Positions 5,164 through 11,404 of a DNA stretch of 22,249 nt are shown piece by piece. Every line of letters starts with the position of its first letter. Positions within the stretch are counted from its first letter, which is position 1. Both the position numbers and the translations under genes were made by a program. Source of the DNA: a virus. The stretch lies in the IMG/VR virus record IMGVR_UViG_3300013114_000366, positions 1 through 22,249 of that record. The stretch is one strand, 5' to 3'. The notes below the pieces were generated by a model that worked only from the letters and a program-made list of their open reading frames with translations, made no database searches and had not been told where the DNA came from.

Positions 5164-6020
5164 GCCGCCACCTCCTCTGCTGCTTGGAATGAGGCGATCA
5201 GGTCAACGGCTTTTTGTGCCGCTGCCGCAGCGGTGAAGATCAAGCGCTTGTCATTCTCCAACGCCCGTAACCAACTCTGCATATACTGGATGTGGTCTGC
5301 GCGAGGCTGGACGCTGATCCCTAAGTGTGCACACTGCATCGCTGCCCCGATTTCTGCGACCAGCTCCTCAGCTGCATATTTGGCATCACCGAACTTGGCG
5401 TGATTGATCCGGTCCAGGCGTTTCTTGCAACCTGTCCAGTGGGTTAGCTCATGGAAAGCGGTGCTGTAATAGCATTCAGTTGCCGTGCTGGTTTCGGTAG
5501 CCTTAAATGACTCAGGGCAGGGCATGCTGATGGTGTCGGTTGAAGGCGTATAAGAAGCCTTTCCGGCGCTGTTGAATGTAACGGTGGCTCCAGTAGCCTT
5601 GATCCAGGCTTCAGCAGCAGCGTGGATCTCAACGTCACTGGTGGCTTCCTTTACTTCGGGCGCTTCCCATCCGTCAACCTGATCGGCTGCAAAAACGGTG
5701 CTGTATCGGAGGAGCGGAAAACTGCTTTTTTCGCCCTGCTTGTTTTCTTTTTCCAGCATCTTGAAGAAAACAATCCGGACCCCTTTAGCGCCTTTGCGTA
5801 CTTGTGCGCCCTTGCTCTGCCACTGCTTATAGCTGGCAAAGTAGGTCTGCCCAGTCATTGCGAGAATCAGGGTGTTGATGCCCCTGTACTCATTGCCCGT
5901 CGAGGCATTCGTTGGCATGCCGCCAGCTAATGAGCCGAACGGTTTAAGCCAGTTGCCAGCGTCTTCCTGGATAGCTTCCGCGATCTGATCAGTGACTTGT
6001 TGATAGATGTCTATTTTCAT
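5160..6020 (-). CDS. ArdC-like antirestriction protein: ssDNA-binding domain plus zincin metallopeptidase
   Basis: 286 residues. N-terminal domain (about 1-115) fits ArdC_N (DUF1738): DIYQQVTDQIAEAI, NWLKPF, NEYRGINTLILA, YKQWQSKGAQVRKGAKG. C-terminal domain (about 125-286) is a zincin-like peptidase with HELTH at 190-194 as the HExxH metal site and AAEELVAEIGAA (217-227) supplying the third ligand. Known ArdC proteins bind single-stranded DNA and protect entering DNA from restriction; the peptidase target is unknown here. It lies in the same leftward operon as the cytosine methyltransferase, which supports an anti-restriction role. The start at 6020 is preceded by the AACCAAGGAAGGTAAAAC leader. 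The length is typical for the family. Confidence 0.9.
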   Translation of the reverse strand: MKIDIYQQVTDQIAEAIQEDAGNWLKPFGSLAGGMPTNASTGNEYRGINTLILAMTGQTYFASYKQWQSKGAQVRKGAKGVRIVFFKMLEKENKQGEKSSFPLLRYSTVFAADQVDGWEAPEVKEATSDVEIHAAAEAWIKATGATVTFNSAGKASYTPSTDTISMPCPESFKATETSTATECYYSTAFHELTHWTGCKKRLDRINHAKFGDAKYAAEELVAEIGAAMQCAHLGISVQPRADHIQYMQSWLRALENDKRLIFTAAAAAQKAVDLIASFQAAEEVAA

Positions 6021-6038
6021 GTTTTACCTTCCTTGGTT
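6021..6038 (-). promoter_or_regulatory. Recurrent translation leader, copy 3 (ArdC-like gene)
   Basis: Reads AACCAAGGAAGGTAAAAC before ATG 6020; identical over 18 bases to the copy in front of the 122-aa gene. Confidence 0.55.
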
Positions 6039-6093
6039 GGTTTAGTGTGGTTCCACATAGCCCACTCAACGAATGAGCTATAGGGATTGCCTC

Positions 6094-6462
6094 TTACTCT
6101 CCCGATCCCTGATAAGCTGCATCGAGGAATAGCTCCCTGAAACCGATTGCTGCGACCACAAAATAGCGATTGTCTTCGTCTTGCAGAACATCCCCCATTG
6201 ACAACGAAGCGATGAAGGGCTCGTGCTTAGTGATCAGCTCAGGCTTGCCCCAATGATTCATGAGGGCGTAAGCCTCCTCTAAGTCATCGGTAGCCACGTC
6301 GGCAACGTGGGTGAAGTCCTCGAACCAGTCCTCAGCCTTAAAATCACTGAAGAACTTGTGACGGTGAGCCTCTATTTTTTCGTTGGTTCCGTCGCCAAAA
6401 TCCCCACTGTTCAACGGGTCGTAATCTGCGTCGGTTAAGTACCACTGATAAACTTTCAACAT
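6094..6462 (-). CDS. Conserved-looking phage protein of unknown function, 122 aa
   Basis: Starts at ATG 6462 with the same 18-base leader as the ArdC-like gene (AACCAAGGAAGG, then TAAAAC). The protein begins MLKVYQWYLTDADYD, is acidic, includes THVADVATDDLEEAYALMNHW in the middle and ends with SLSMGDVLQDEDNRYFVVAAIGF. The closing SxGDVxxDxxxxxFxVxxxGF pattern is one I associate with phage or plasmid hypothetical proteins near DNA-protection genes, but I cannot name a function. It sits between methyltransferase and ArdC-like genes. Confidence 0.68.
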   Translation of the reverse strand: MLKVYQWYLTDADYDPLNSGDFGDGTNEKIEAHRHKFFSDFKAEDWFEDFTHVADVATDDLEEAYALMNHWGKPELITKHEPFIASLSMGDVLQDEDNRYFVVAAIGFRELFLDAAYQGSGE

Positions 6463-6481
6463 GTTTTACCTTCCTTGGTTA
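6463..6481 (-). promoter_or_regulatory. Recurrent translation leader, copy 4 (122-aa gene)
   Basis: Reads TAACCAAGGAAGGTAAAAC before ATG 6462. Its first TAA is the stop codon of the methyltransferase, so gene end and leader are fused. Confidence 0.55.
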
Positions 6482-7804
6482 GCTGGCTTGTGCCAGATTG
6501 GTGAATAGCGCAAGCGCCAGGTTGTAGGGTTGCCGGAAATCTACCGACTGACCCAGAATCTCGTGCGCCGTAGTCTTGACCTGTCCCTCGATAAGGCGTT
6601 CAGGAATCCCTTTGATCCGCGCATGCTCTACTGGGCTGAACAGTCGCTCTTGCCCCTTCTCGTTGACAATGAACGGTTCAGTGCTGCGCTTTTTTGAATA
6701 GAATCGCCCGATGGTCCCGCAGCGGTCCTCAGTGCCAACTAGCAGCTGGCGCTTGAATCCTTTGCCAGCGGCTTTGTCCCGCGCTGCTTTAACATGAAGG
6801 TGCTTATTGCTTGACCATTTTTCGACGGTCTGGTTTGGATCGAGAATCTCAGAAATGCACTTTCGAGCCTTCTTTAAGACAGGCAGTTGTAGCTGCTTAG
6901 GGGCGAGTCCTTCGCTCACTGCAACCATCCAATACCTTTCGCGGTTTTCAAGCGTCCCAGTGTGGGCTTGGTTCAAACATTGCTCGAAGATCCGGTATCC
7001 CGTTCTTCGCAATTCAGCGGTCAGCAGCTGGTATATGGGAGAACCCATTGCCTCCGTCACGTTCTCACTGATCAGGACGGCTGGGTTGGCTGACTTGATG
7101 GCATTCATCACGCCGAATAGGGCGGTCCCTGAGTGCTCTTCGCTGGTCATCTTGTGCTTGCTCTTTCCAGCTTTTGAGAATCCAGCACACGGCATGGAGA
7201 AGGACAGAATGTCAACGTCCGTAAACAGCCTTGGATGGATTTCTTCAACACTCCCGATTAAGAACTGGGTCTGGTCGTCGATGGCAAGGCAATTTTGCCC
7301 AGCTGATTCTATATATTTAGATTCCATCTCAGCGACCCAAGCGACTCTTGACCTGAGTCCAGCCTTCTCACCCGCCATGGCGATCGCCTCAGTAGAGATG
7401 CCGCCGCCCGTGAACATGGATGCTTCCAATAGGCGACCAGCTGCTTTTCGCTGTCGAAATTTCTGCTCCCGCATGATCTGACTGACTGACTCATGATGCT
7501 GCTGAATCATTATGATGCCGTCAGACAGGACCACTTGAATTTTAGAATTGGCGGGAAAAACAGATTCCACCCTCCGCCCCAGCAAGTCGATTATTGGGCG
7601 ATCTTGCCCATTACGCTTGGCAGCGCTGACCTTGCGATCACCGTGCTTATCTAGCGTAAGGGTGATGCAGTGATTGTCTGGCTGAAAGTCAGCTATATAG
7701 AGTGCATCGGATACGAACCCGCACTGCTGTAACTTCTGACCTTCAAGCCAAAGCCGAACACCCCTTGGTGTTTTCTTCGTCGCGGTATAGCTTGTTTGTC
7801 TCAT
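6479..7804 (-). CDS. DNA (cytosine-5) methyltransferase with N-terminal extension
   Basis: 441 residues. Catalytic motifs in order: motif I MFTGGGIS (130-137, a variant of F-x-G-x-G), motif IV SMPCAGFS with catalytic C206, motif VI SENV (246-249), motif VIII NRERYW (287-292), motif IX region FSPVEHARIKGIP (389-401) and motif X GQSVD (418-422). It should transfer methyl from S-adenosylmethionine to cytosine C5, masking phage DNA from host restriction. No cognate endonuclease is adjacent, so it looks like an orphan phage enzyme. The region between VIII and IX is short, so target specificity is unclear. Residues 10-105 form a separate N-terminal domain beginning RGVRLWLEGQKLQQCGF, which resembles SymE/AbrB-type beta-barrel domains. 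It is the first gene of the leftward operon. Confidence 0.9.
   Translation of the reverse strand: MRQTSYTATKKTPRGVRLWLEGQKLQQCGFVSDALYIADFQPDNHCITLTLDKHGDRKVSAAKRNGQDRPIIDLLGRRVESVFPANSKIQVVLSDGIIMIQQHHESVSQIMREQKFRQRKAAGRLLEASMFTGGGISTEAIAMAGEKAGLRSRVAWVAEMESKYIESAGQNCLAIDDQTQFLIGSVEEIHPRLFTDVDILSFSMPCAGFSKAGKSKHKMTSEEHSGTALFGVMNAIKSANPAVLISENVTEAMGSPIYQLLTAELRRTGYRIFEQCLNQAHTGTLENRERYWMVAVSEGLAPKQLQLPVLKKARKCISEILDPNQTVEKWSSNKHLHVKAARDKAAGKGFKRQLLVGTEDRCGTIGRFYSKKRSTEPFIVNEKGQERLFSPVEHARIKGIPERLIEGQVKTTAHEILGQSVDFRQPYNLALALFTNLAQAS
7550..7572 (+). repeat. GGCGGGAAAA repeat, copy C
   Basis: GGCGGGAAAAACAGATTCCA followed by CCC, inside the methyltransferase gene (encodes VESVFPA on the minus strand). 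Confidence 0.55.
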
Positions 7805-7823
7805 GCTTAACCTTCCTTGGTTA
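7805..7823 (-). promoter_or_regulatory. Recurrent translation leader, copy 5 (methyltransferase)
   Basis: Reads TAACCAAGGAAGGTTAAGC before ATG 7804; shares AACCAAGGAAGGT with copies 3 and 4. Confidence 0.55.
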
Positions 7824-7848
7824 GTTGCTTGCCTGCCTTGTTTGCGAC

Positions 7849-7863
7849 AGGGACAATGTCCCT
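7849..7863. promoter_or_regulatory. Palindromic operator candidate AGGGAC-AAT-GTCCCT
   Basis: Perfect 6-bp inverted repeat with a 3-base centre in the gap between the divergent operons. It touches the candidate leftward -10 box at 7862-7867 and covers its expected start point, which is where a repressor would act. The HTH protein encoded at 3416-3628 is one possible ligand. The pairing is inference. Confidence 0.5.
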
Positions 7864-7890
7864 TTTACAGCGTTAGATGATAAAAAGCAA
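7862..7890 (-). promoter_or_regulatory. Candidate promoter of the leftward operon
   Basis: On the minus strand TTGCTT (7890-7885), a 17-base spacer, and TAAAAG (7867-7862). A moderate sigma-70 match. It would start transcription within the palindrome and read through the methyltransferase leader. Confidence 0.4.
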
Positions 7891-7897
7891 GGTTTCG

Positions 7898-7906
7898 TGC
7901 TAAAAT
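7898..7906 (+). promoter_or_regulatory. Candidate extended -10 promoter of the rightward operon
   Basis: TGCTAAAAT is a good extended -10 element 18 bases before ATG 7924. No convincing -35 box is present, as is usual for the extended type. The predicted leader RNA would be only about 11 bases with a weak ribosome site. Confidence 0.4.
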
Positions 7907-7923
7907 AATTTGCAAGCACTTTA

Positions 7924-8202
7924 ATGAATTTGACGATGGACCTTGAACAGAGATTGGATCGGATAGAGCAAAGGCTAGATGCGCTAGTCACCCAACTGAC
8001 TGATATGGGGCGGTTCGACGAGCGGCTGATATCTGCCTTTAACAAAATAAAGCGGCACGAACAAAGGCTCGACCAGCTGGAGGATGAACAGCGCGAACAT
8101 GGCGAGGAGCTGGCGAAGGTCAACTCGTCGTCCTTGGTCTATGAACGTGCTGGCTGGATTCTGTTTGCGGCTGGCGTCAGCGCTTGGGTGAAATTTTTAT
8201 GA
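7924..8202 (+). CDS. Coiled-coil protein with C-terminal membrane anchor, 92 aa
   Basis: Residues 5-65 are a highly charged heptad-rich coiled coil (LEQRLDRIEQRLDALVTQL; RHEQRLDQLEDEQREHGEEL). Residues 74-92 (RAGWILFAAGVSAWVKFL) form one membrane segment at the very C-terminus. This plan resembles phage XhlA-type membrane proteins and other small lysis-cassette or membrane proteins. It could help lysis, exclusion or membrane attachment; the function is not shown. ATG 7936 is an alternative start. Its TGA overlaps the terS start as ATGA. Confidence 0.68.
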   Translation: MNLTMDLEQRLDRIEQRLDALVTQLTDMGRFDERLISAFNKIKRHEQRLDQLEDEQREHGEELAKVNSSSLVYERAGWILFAAGVSAWVKFL

Positions 8203-8654
8203 GGCGGGAAAAAACGAAACAACCCTCAGTGCCTTCTACTGTTACAGAGAGTAGAGCATTAACAGAGAGACAAAGGCGGTTCGTTCTAGAGTACATGGCA
8301 TCCGGTAACGGAGCTGACGCAGCCAGAAGAGCAGGTTATAGCCAACGCTGCGCTAAAGAGCAAGCCGCGGAGAACCTCACGAAAACTAACATCAAAGATG
8401 AGATAGACAGGAGAACGGCGGAAATGAGCAAAGAAACGGTTGATAGAAGGTCTCTTTGGATTGATGAGCTGGAACTGTTAGCCAAAGGATCAGACAAGGA
8501 TAGCGACAGGCTCAGAGCTATTGAAGCACTGTTTAAGGCTGAAGGCTGGTTAGCTCCAGAAAAGCAGGAGGTAACCCAGTTCAGCAGTACATTCTTAGCT
8601 GATCTGGACCTAGAGCAGGAAGAAAAGCCTAACGAAATCAACGAGTTGCATTAA
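8199..8654 (+). CDS. terS: Terminase small subunit
   Basis: 151 residues from ATG 8199, which overlaps the upstream stop as ATGA; a GTG further upstream in frame (8184) is less likely. Residues 21-70 carry the Terminase_2 pattern: LTERQRRFVLEYMASGNG, ADAARRAGYS, then QAAENLTKTNIKDEIDRR, a helix-turn-helix that binds the packaging site. The central segment (DSDRLRAIEALFKAEGWLAPE) is the usual oligomerisation region. The protein recognises phage DNA and delivers it to the large terminase. terL is not adjacent: a 160-base gap and three small genes separate them. Confidence 0.85.
   Translation: MRREKTKQPSVPSTVTESRALTERQRRFVLEYMASGNGADAARRAGYSQRCAKEQAAENLTKTNIKDEIDRRTAEMSKETVDRRSLWIDELELLAKGSDKDSDRLRAIEALFKAEGWLAPEKQEVTQFSSTFLADLDLEQEEKPNEINELH
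8203..8225 (+). repeat. GGCGGGAAAA repeat, copy D (degenerate)
   Basis: GGCGGGAAAAAACGAAACAA followed by CCC, at the first codons of the small terminase gene. Conserved at both ends, divergent in the middle. Confidence 0.35.
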
Positions 8655-8814
8655 AGGAAGATGTTATCACTGAGGAAACCGCCCAGCGAATCCGCCTGTC
8701 GCATCGCGCCGCATGACAAAGGAAGGGAGGGGATAGGGCGTTTCCCAGGGGGGGCGGTTCCTTCATGGTTCCATTAGTCCTCCCTTACTAACCAAAACCC
8801 AAAATGGAGAAATC
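8655..8814 (+). other. GC-rich non-coding gap after terS, candidate packaging site
   Basis: No convincing gene. AACCGCCC at 8677-8684 and GGGCGGTT at 8752-8759 are perfect inverted repeats. Four G-runs between 8725 and 8754 (GGG, GGGG, GGG, then seven G) form a possible G-quadruplex. A 38-codon frame (8661-8777) exists, but its ribosome site abuts the ATG. In the -1 frame relative to terS, the bases right after its stop read DVITEETAQRIRLSHRAA, which looks coding and may be a decayed or frameshifted tail. The position beside terS fits a cos or pac site. Confidence 0.4.
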
Positions 8815-9030
8815 ATGACACCGTTTTTAATGAATCAAGAGACCGCAGCGGCATATGTAGATTTGCCTGTTGCTGCGTTTATAAATTATTACCAGGAGTA
8901 TCTTGATGTAGTTGTGATGAATGATTCGGATATGTACCGAAAGGACGATATTGAATTTGTAACCAATTTTTTTTTCAGACAGCACCGACAGACCCCAGCT
9001 GATGAATTGGGTCTTCATATAGTGGATTGA
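8815..9030 (+). CDS. Small HTH/excisionase-like protein, 71 aa
   Basis: ATG 8815 has GGAG six bases upstream. The pattern NQETAAAYVDLPVAAFINYYQEYLD, with a later DMYRKDDIEFVTNFF segment (residues 6-30 and 40-54), looks like the winged-helix fold of HTH_17/excisionase-like proteins: an AA-x-Y-hydrophobic first helix, then YRKDDIxxF. It may bind DNA. A run of nine T at 8967-8975 lies in the gene. Followed within two bases by the DUF5675 gene. Moderate confidence in the gene, low in the fold. Confidence 0.6.
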   Translation: MTPFLMNQETAAAYVDLPVAAFINYYQEYLDVVVMNDSDMYRKDDIEFVTNFFFRQHRQTPADELGLHIVD

Positions 9031-9031
9031 T

Positions 9032-9430
9032 ATGGACATAAAACTAGAGAGATTTTGTTATCACCCTAGAGGCACTCTCGGCTCCATAGAGCTTGCTGGA
9101 GAGCGTTTCTATACAATTGAGAAGCCGTGGAGGGATAACCATAAAAACGTCTCCTGCATCCCTGAGGGCGCTTATATGACGAATTATATAACGTCTCCGA
9201 AGTTTGGTCCGTCTTGGCACATAGAAAACGTCCCTGGCAGGACGCATATTTTGATACATCCTGCTAATTTTGCAGACGATATTCAGGGGTGTATCGGGCT
9301 TGGTATGGACCTGATGGGGGATAGGGTTGGGGTTGCGGAGAGCAGGAAAGCGGTAGATATGTTTGAACTGATGACAAAGGGTGCAGAATGGCGGCTAGTA
9401 GTCGTGAATGCAGCATTTGCGGGACTGTAA
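9032..9430 (+). CDS. DUF5675 family protein, L,D-transpeptidase-like
   Basis: 132 residues. GTLGSIEL (14-21), FYTIEKPW, CIPEGAY and ILIHPANFADDIQGCIGLG (74-91) follow the DUF5675 pattern. The H76 and GC87 pair resembles the His/Cys catalytic site of L,D-transpeptidases (YkuD-like H...GC), so peptidoglycan modification or cleavage is a reasonable inference and a role in lysis or cell-wall entry is possible. It sits between the terminase genes, an unusual place for a lysis gene. The HNH gene begins inside its last 43 bases. Confidence 0.75.
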   Translation: MDIKLERFCYHPRGTLGSIELAGERFYTIEKPWRDNHKNVSCIPEGAYMTNYITSPKFGPSWHIENVPGRTHILIHPANFADDIQGCIGLGMDLMGDRVGVAESRKAVDMFELMTKGAEWRLVVVNAAFAGL

Positions 9431-9834
9431 AACCACGGGAGCAGTTCTCTGCTGGCAAGCGGCAATGCAACTCTTGTCGGAGCGACAAAAACGAAGAACG
9501 CAAGTTTGGAGATTTGCGATCTTATCTGAGGGCGAAACTGCACCAGGGGAAATATAACAGAAAAGATAAAGGACCAAGTGACATAGACATAGATTACCTG
9601 ATGGAGTTGCATGAGCGACAGTCTGGATGTTGTGCATTGACCGGACTTCCAATGATGCACTCAGCAACGTTTAGCGATTTAAGTGTGAGTATTGACCGGA
9701 TTCAGAGCCTAAAAGGTTATGAAAAAGGCAATGTGCAGCTGGTTTGCGCTAGGGCAAACATAATGAAAAGTGATCTAGAGCAGGATAAATACATTTGGTG
9801 GTGCAGAACAGTGGCAAATAATGACGGAAATTAA
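9388..9834 (+). CDS. HNH endonuclease with N-terminal zinc ribbon
   Basis: 148 residues. N-terminal zinc knuckles: C8-x2-C11 and C27-x2-C30, as in phage zinc-ribbon HNH proteins. HNH core: GCCALTGLPM (80-89), then SIDRI (101-105), KGYEKGNVQLVCARANIMK (109-127), which carries D103, N115 and N124. HNH proteins beside large terminase genes are often needed for the packaging cut in cos phages; others are homing endonucleases. The start at 9388 has AAGG upstream and overlaps the previous gene; the end overlaps terL by 14 bases. Confidence 0.85.
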   Translation: MAASSRECSICGTVKPREQFSAGKRQCNSCRSDKNEERKFGDLRSYLRAKLHQGKYNRKDKGPSDIDIDYLMELHERQSGCCALTGLPMMHSATFSDLSVSIDRIQSLKGYEKGNVQLVCARANIMKSDLEQDKYIWWCRTVANNDGN

Positions 9835-11404
9835 TGATGTTGCGAGGAAATTGAAGGCAGATTTCCCTGTTTACGCGAAAAATATACTGAAAATAGTCAC
9901 AAAAGAGGGTGAAATTAGCCCATTTGTCATGAATTCTGGGCAAAAATGGCTTCATGAGAGGCTAAATAATCAGCTTGATGAGCAAGGAAATATCCGCGCT
10001 TTGATCCTAAAAGCACGTCAAGTGGGTATATCTACCTATGTAGAGGGGCGTTTTTTCTGGAAAATCACCCAAAATCGCAATGCAAATGCGTTTGTTCTGT
10101 CGCATCTGGCGGAATCCACTAACTCAATATTCAACATGGTCCGGTTTTTCTACGATAATGTGCCGCATCCTGCCTTTAAACCAGATTTAGCCAGTCAATC
10201 AGCTAATGCGTTAGTGTTTGATGGCATTAATTCCCGATACAGGGTGGGAACTGCACGGTCCACGCAGACGGGCAGGGGGCAGACTAATCGATTTGTGCAT
10301 GGTTCTGAAGTGGCGTTTTACCCCCAGGGTAGCGATATTGTGGCGGGATTGCTGCAAACGGTAGGGGGTAAAGATTCAGAAGTCATTTTAGAAAGTACGG
10401 CAAATGGTGCGGGTGGTTGGTTCTACGATCAGGTGATGAAGAGCTTGCGGGGGGAGACGGAGTGGATTACTTGTTTTATCCCGTGGTTTTGGATGAAGGA
10501 ATACCAGAGAAAACCATCGCCGTATTTTGAGCGCACCCCAGAAGAAGATGCACTGGCTAAGACCTATAACCTCACTGATGCGCAATTATGCTTCCGTAGA
10601 GCGAAGTTAGATGAGCTAGGCAGTAATGACCTGTTTCGCCAAGAATACCCCTCTACGCCCCTAGAGAGCTTCCTGACCAGTGGTCGATGTTTCGTAGAAG
10701 ATCAAGCATTAACCATGTGTGAGAACGACTGCTATTCCCCCGATTTTATTGGCGAATTCCGAAACGGAGAAATGTTTGCGCGGCAGAGTGGTCCATTTCG
10801 GCAGTGGGTTGCGCCAAATAAGGAAGAGAGCTACACGGTTGGCGTTGATGTTGCGGAGGGTTTGAGCTACGGAGACTACTCTTGCGCTCAGGTTCTAGAC
10901 TCATCTGGGTATCAGGTGGCTTGCTGGCACGGGCATATCGATCCGTTTGAGTATGCCGAATTACTCAAAGAGATAGCGTTAAGGTATAACAACGCCTACG
11001 TTATCGTTGAGAGAAACAACCACGGGTTGACCACGCTAAGACGATTGCAGGATCTGGGATACAGCAACCTGTATATAGAAAGTAGTGTCGATGGCGCTTA
11101 TGGTGACCGGATGACCAAGCGGGGTGGTTTTTTAACGACAACAAAAACCAAGCCGCTCATTATTGATAATCTGGCAGCATTACTCCGACAAAGAGAGAGC
11201 GGCATAGCGGATATGGAGCTGGTGAACGAATTACGCACCTATGTGATTGATGACAAAGGGAGTTACAATTCGCAGTCAGGATGTTATGATGACAGGGTGA
11301 TGGCTTATGCCATTGCAACGCATGGACTCGCTTCAATGCCTAGACCAAGGCATTTAACAATATCGAACCGATTTAAAACTTTAGATCCGGTAGTAGGTTA
11401 TTAA
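9821..11404 (+). CDS. terL: Terminase large subunit
   Basis: 527 residues, typical length. ATPase domain: Walker A-like KARQVGIST (64-72), a RFVHGSEVAFYP segment (157-168) in the Walker B position, and the C-motif ESTANG (191-196). Nuclease domain: VGVDVAEG (340-347, with D343), VIVERNNHG (394-402, with E397) and YDDRVMAYA (489-497, with D490/D491), the three-acid RNase H-like site. It powers DNA translocation into the prohead and cuts concatemers. It ends TAATG with the portal gene, so the two are coupled. Confidence 0.93.
   Translation: MTEINDVARKLKADFPVYAKNILKIVTKEGEISPFVMNSGQKWLHERLNNQLDEQGNIRALILKARQVGISTYVEGRFFWKITQNRNANAFVLSHLAESTNSIFNMVRFFYDNVPHPAFKPDLASQSANALVFDGINSRYRVGTARSTQTGRGQTNRFVHGSEVAFYPQGSDIVAGLLQTVGGKDSEVILESTANGAGGWFYDQVMKSLRGETEWITCFIPWFWMKEYQRKPSPYFERTPEEDALAKTYNLTDAQLCFRRAKLDELGSNDLFRQEYPSTPLESFLTSGRCFVEDQALTMCENDCYSPDFIGEFRNGEMFARQSGPFRQWVAPNKEESYTVGVDVAEGLSYGDYSCAQVLDSSGYQVACWHGHIDPFEYAELLKEIALRYNNAYVIVERNNHGLTTLRRLQDLGYSNLYIESSVDGAYGDRMTKRGGFLTTTKTKPLIIDNLAALLRQRESGIADMELVNELRTYVIDDKGSYNSQSGCYDDRVMAYAIATHGLASMPRPRHLTISNRFKTLDPVVGY

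Noticed and set aside
6807-7481. 224-residue open frame on the + strand
   Set aside because: It lies exactly opposite the methyltransferase, whose catalytic motifs are clear; the + frame has low-complexity Ser/Phe-rich content and no ribosome site.
8967-8975. Run of nine T in the 71-aa gene as a programmed frameshift site
   Set aside because: Both alternative frames end within about 16 codons and give nothing recognisable; it stays a possible error-prone tract only.
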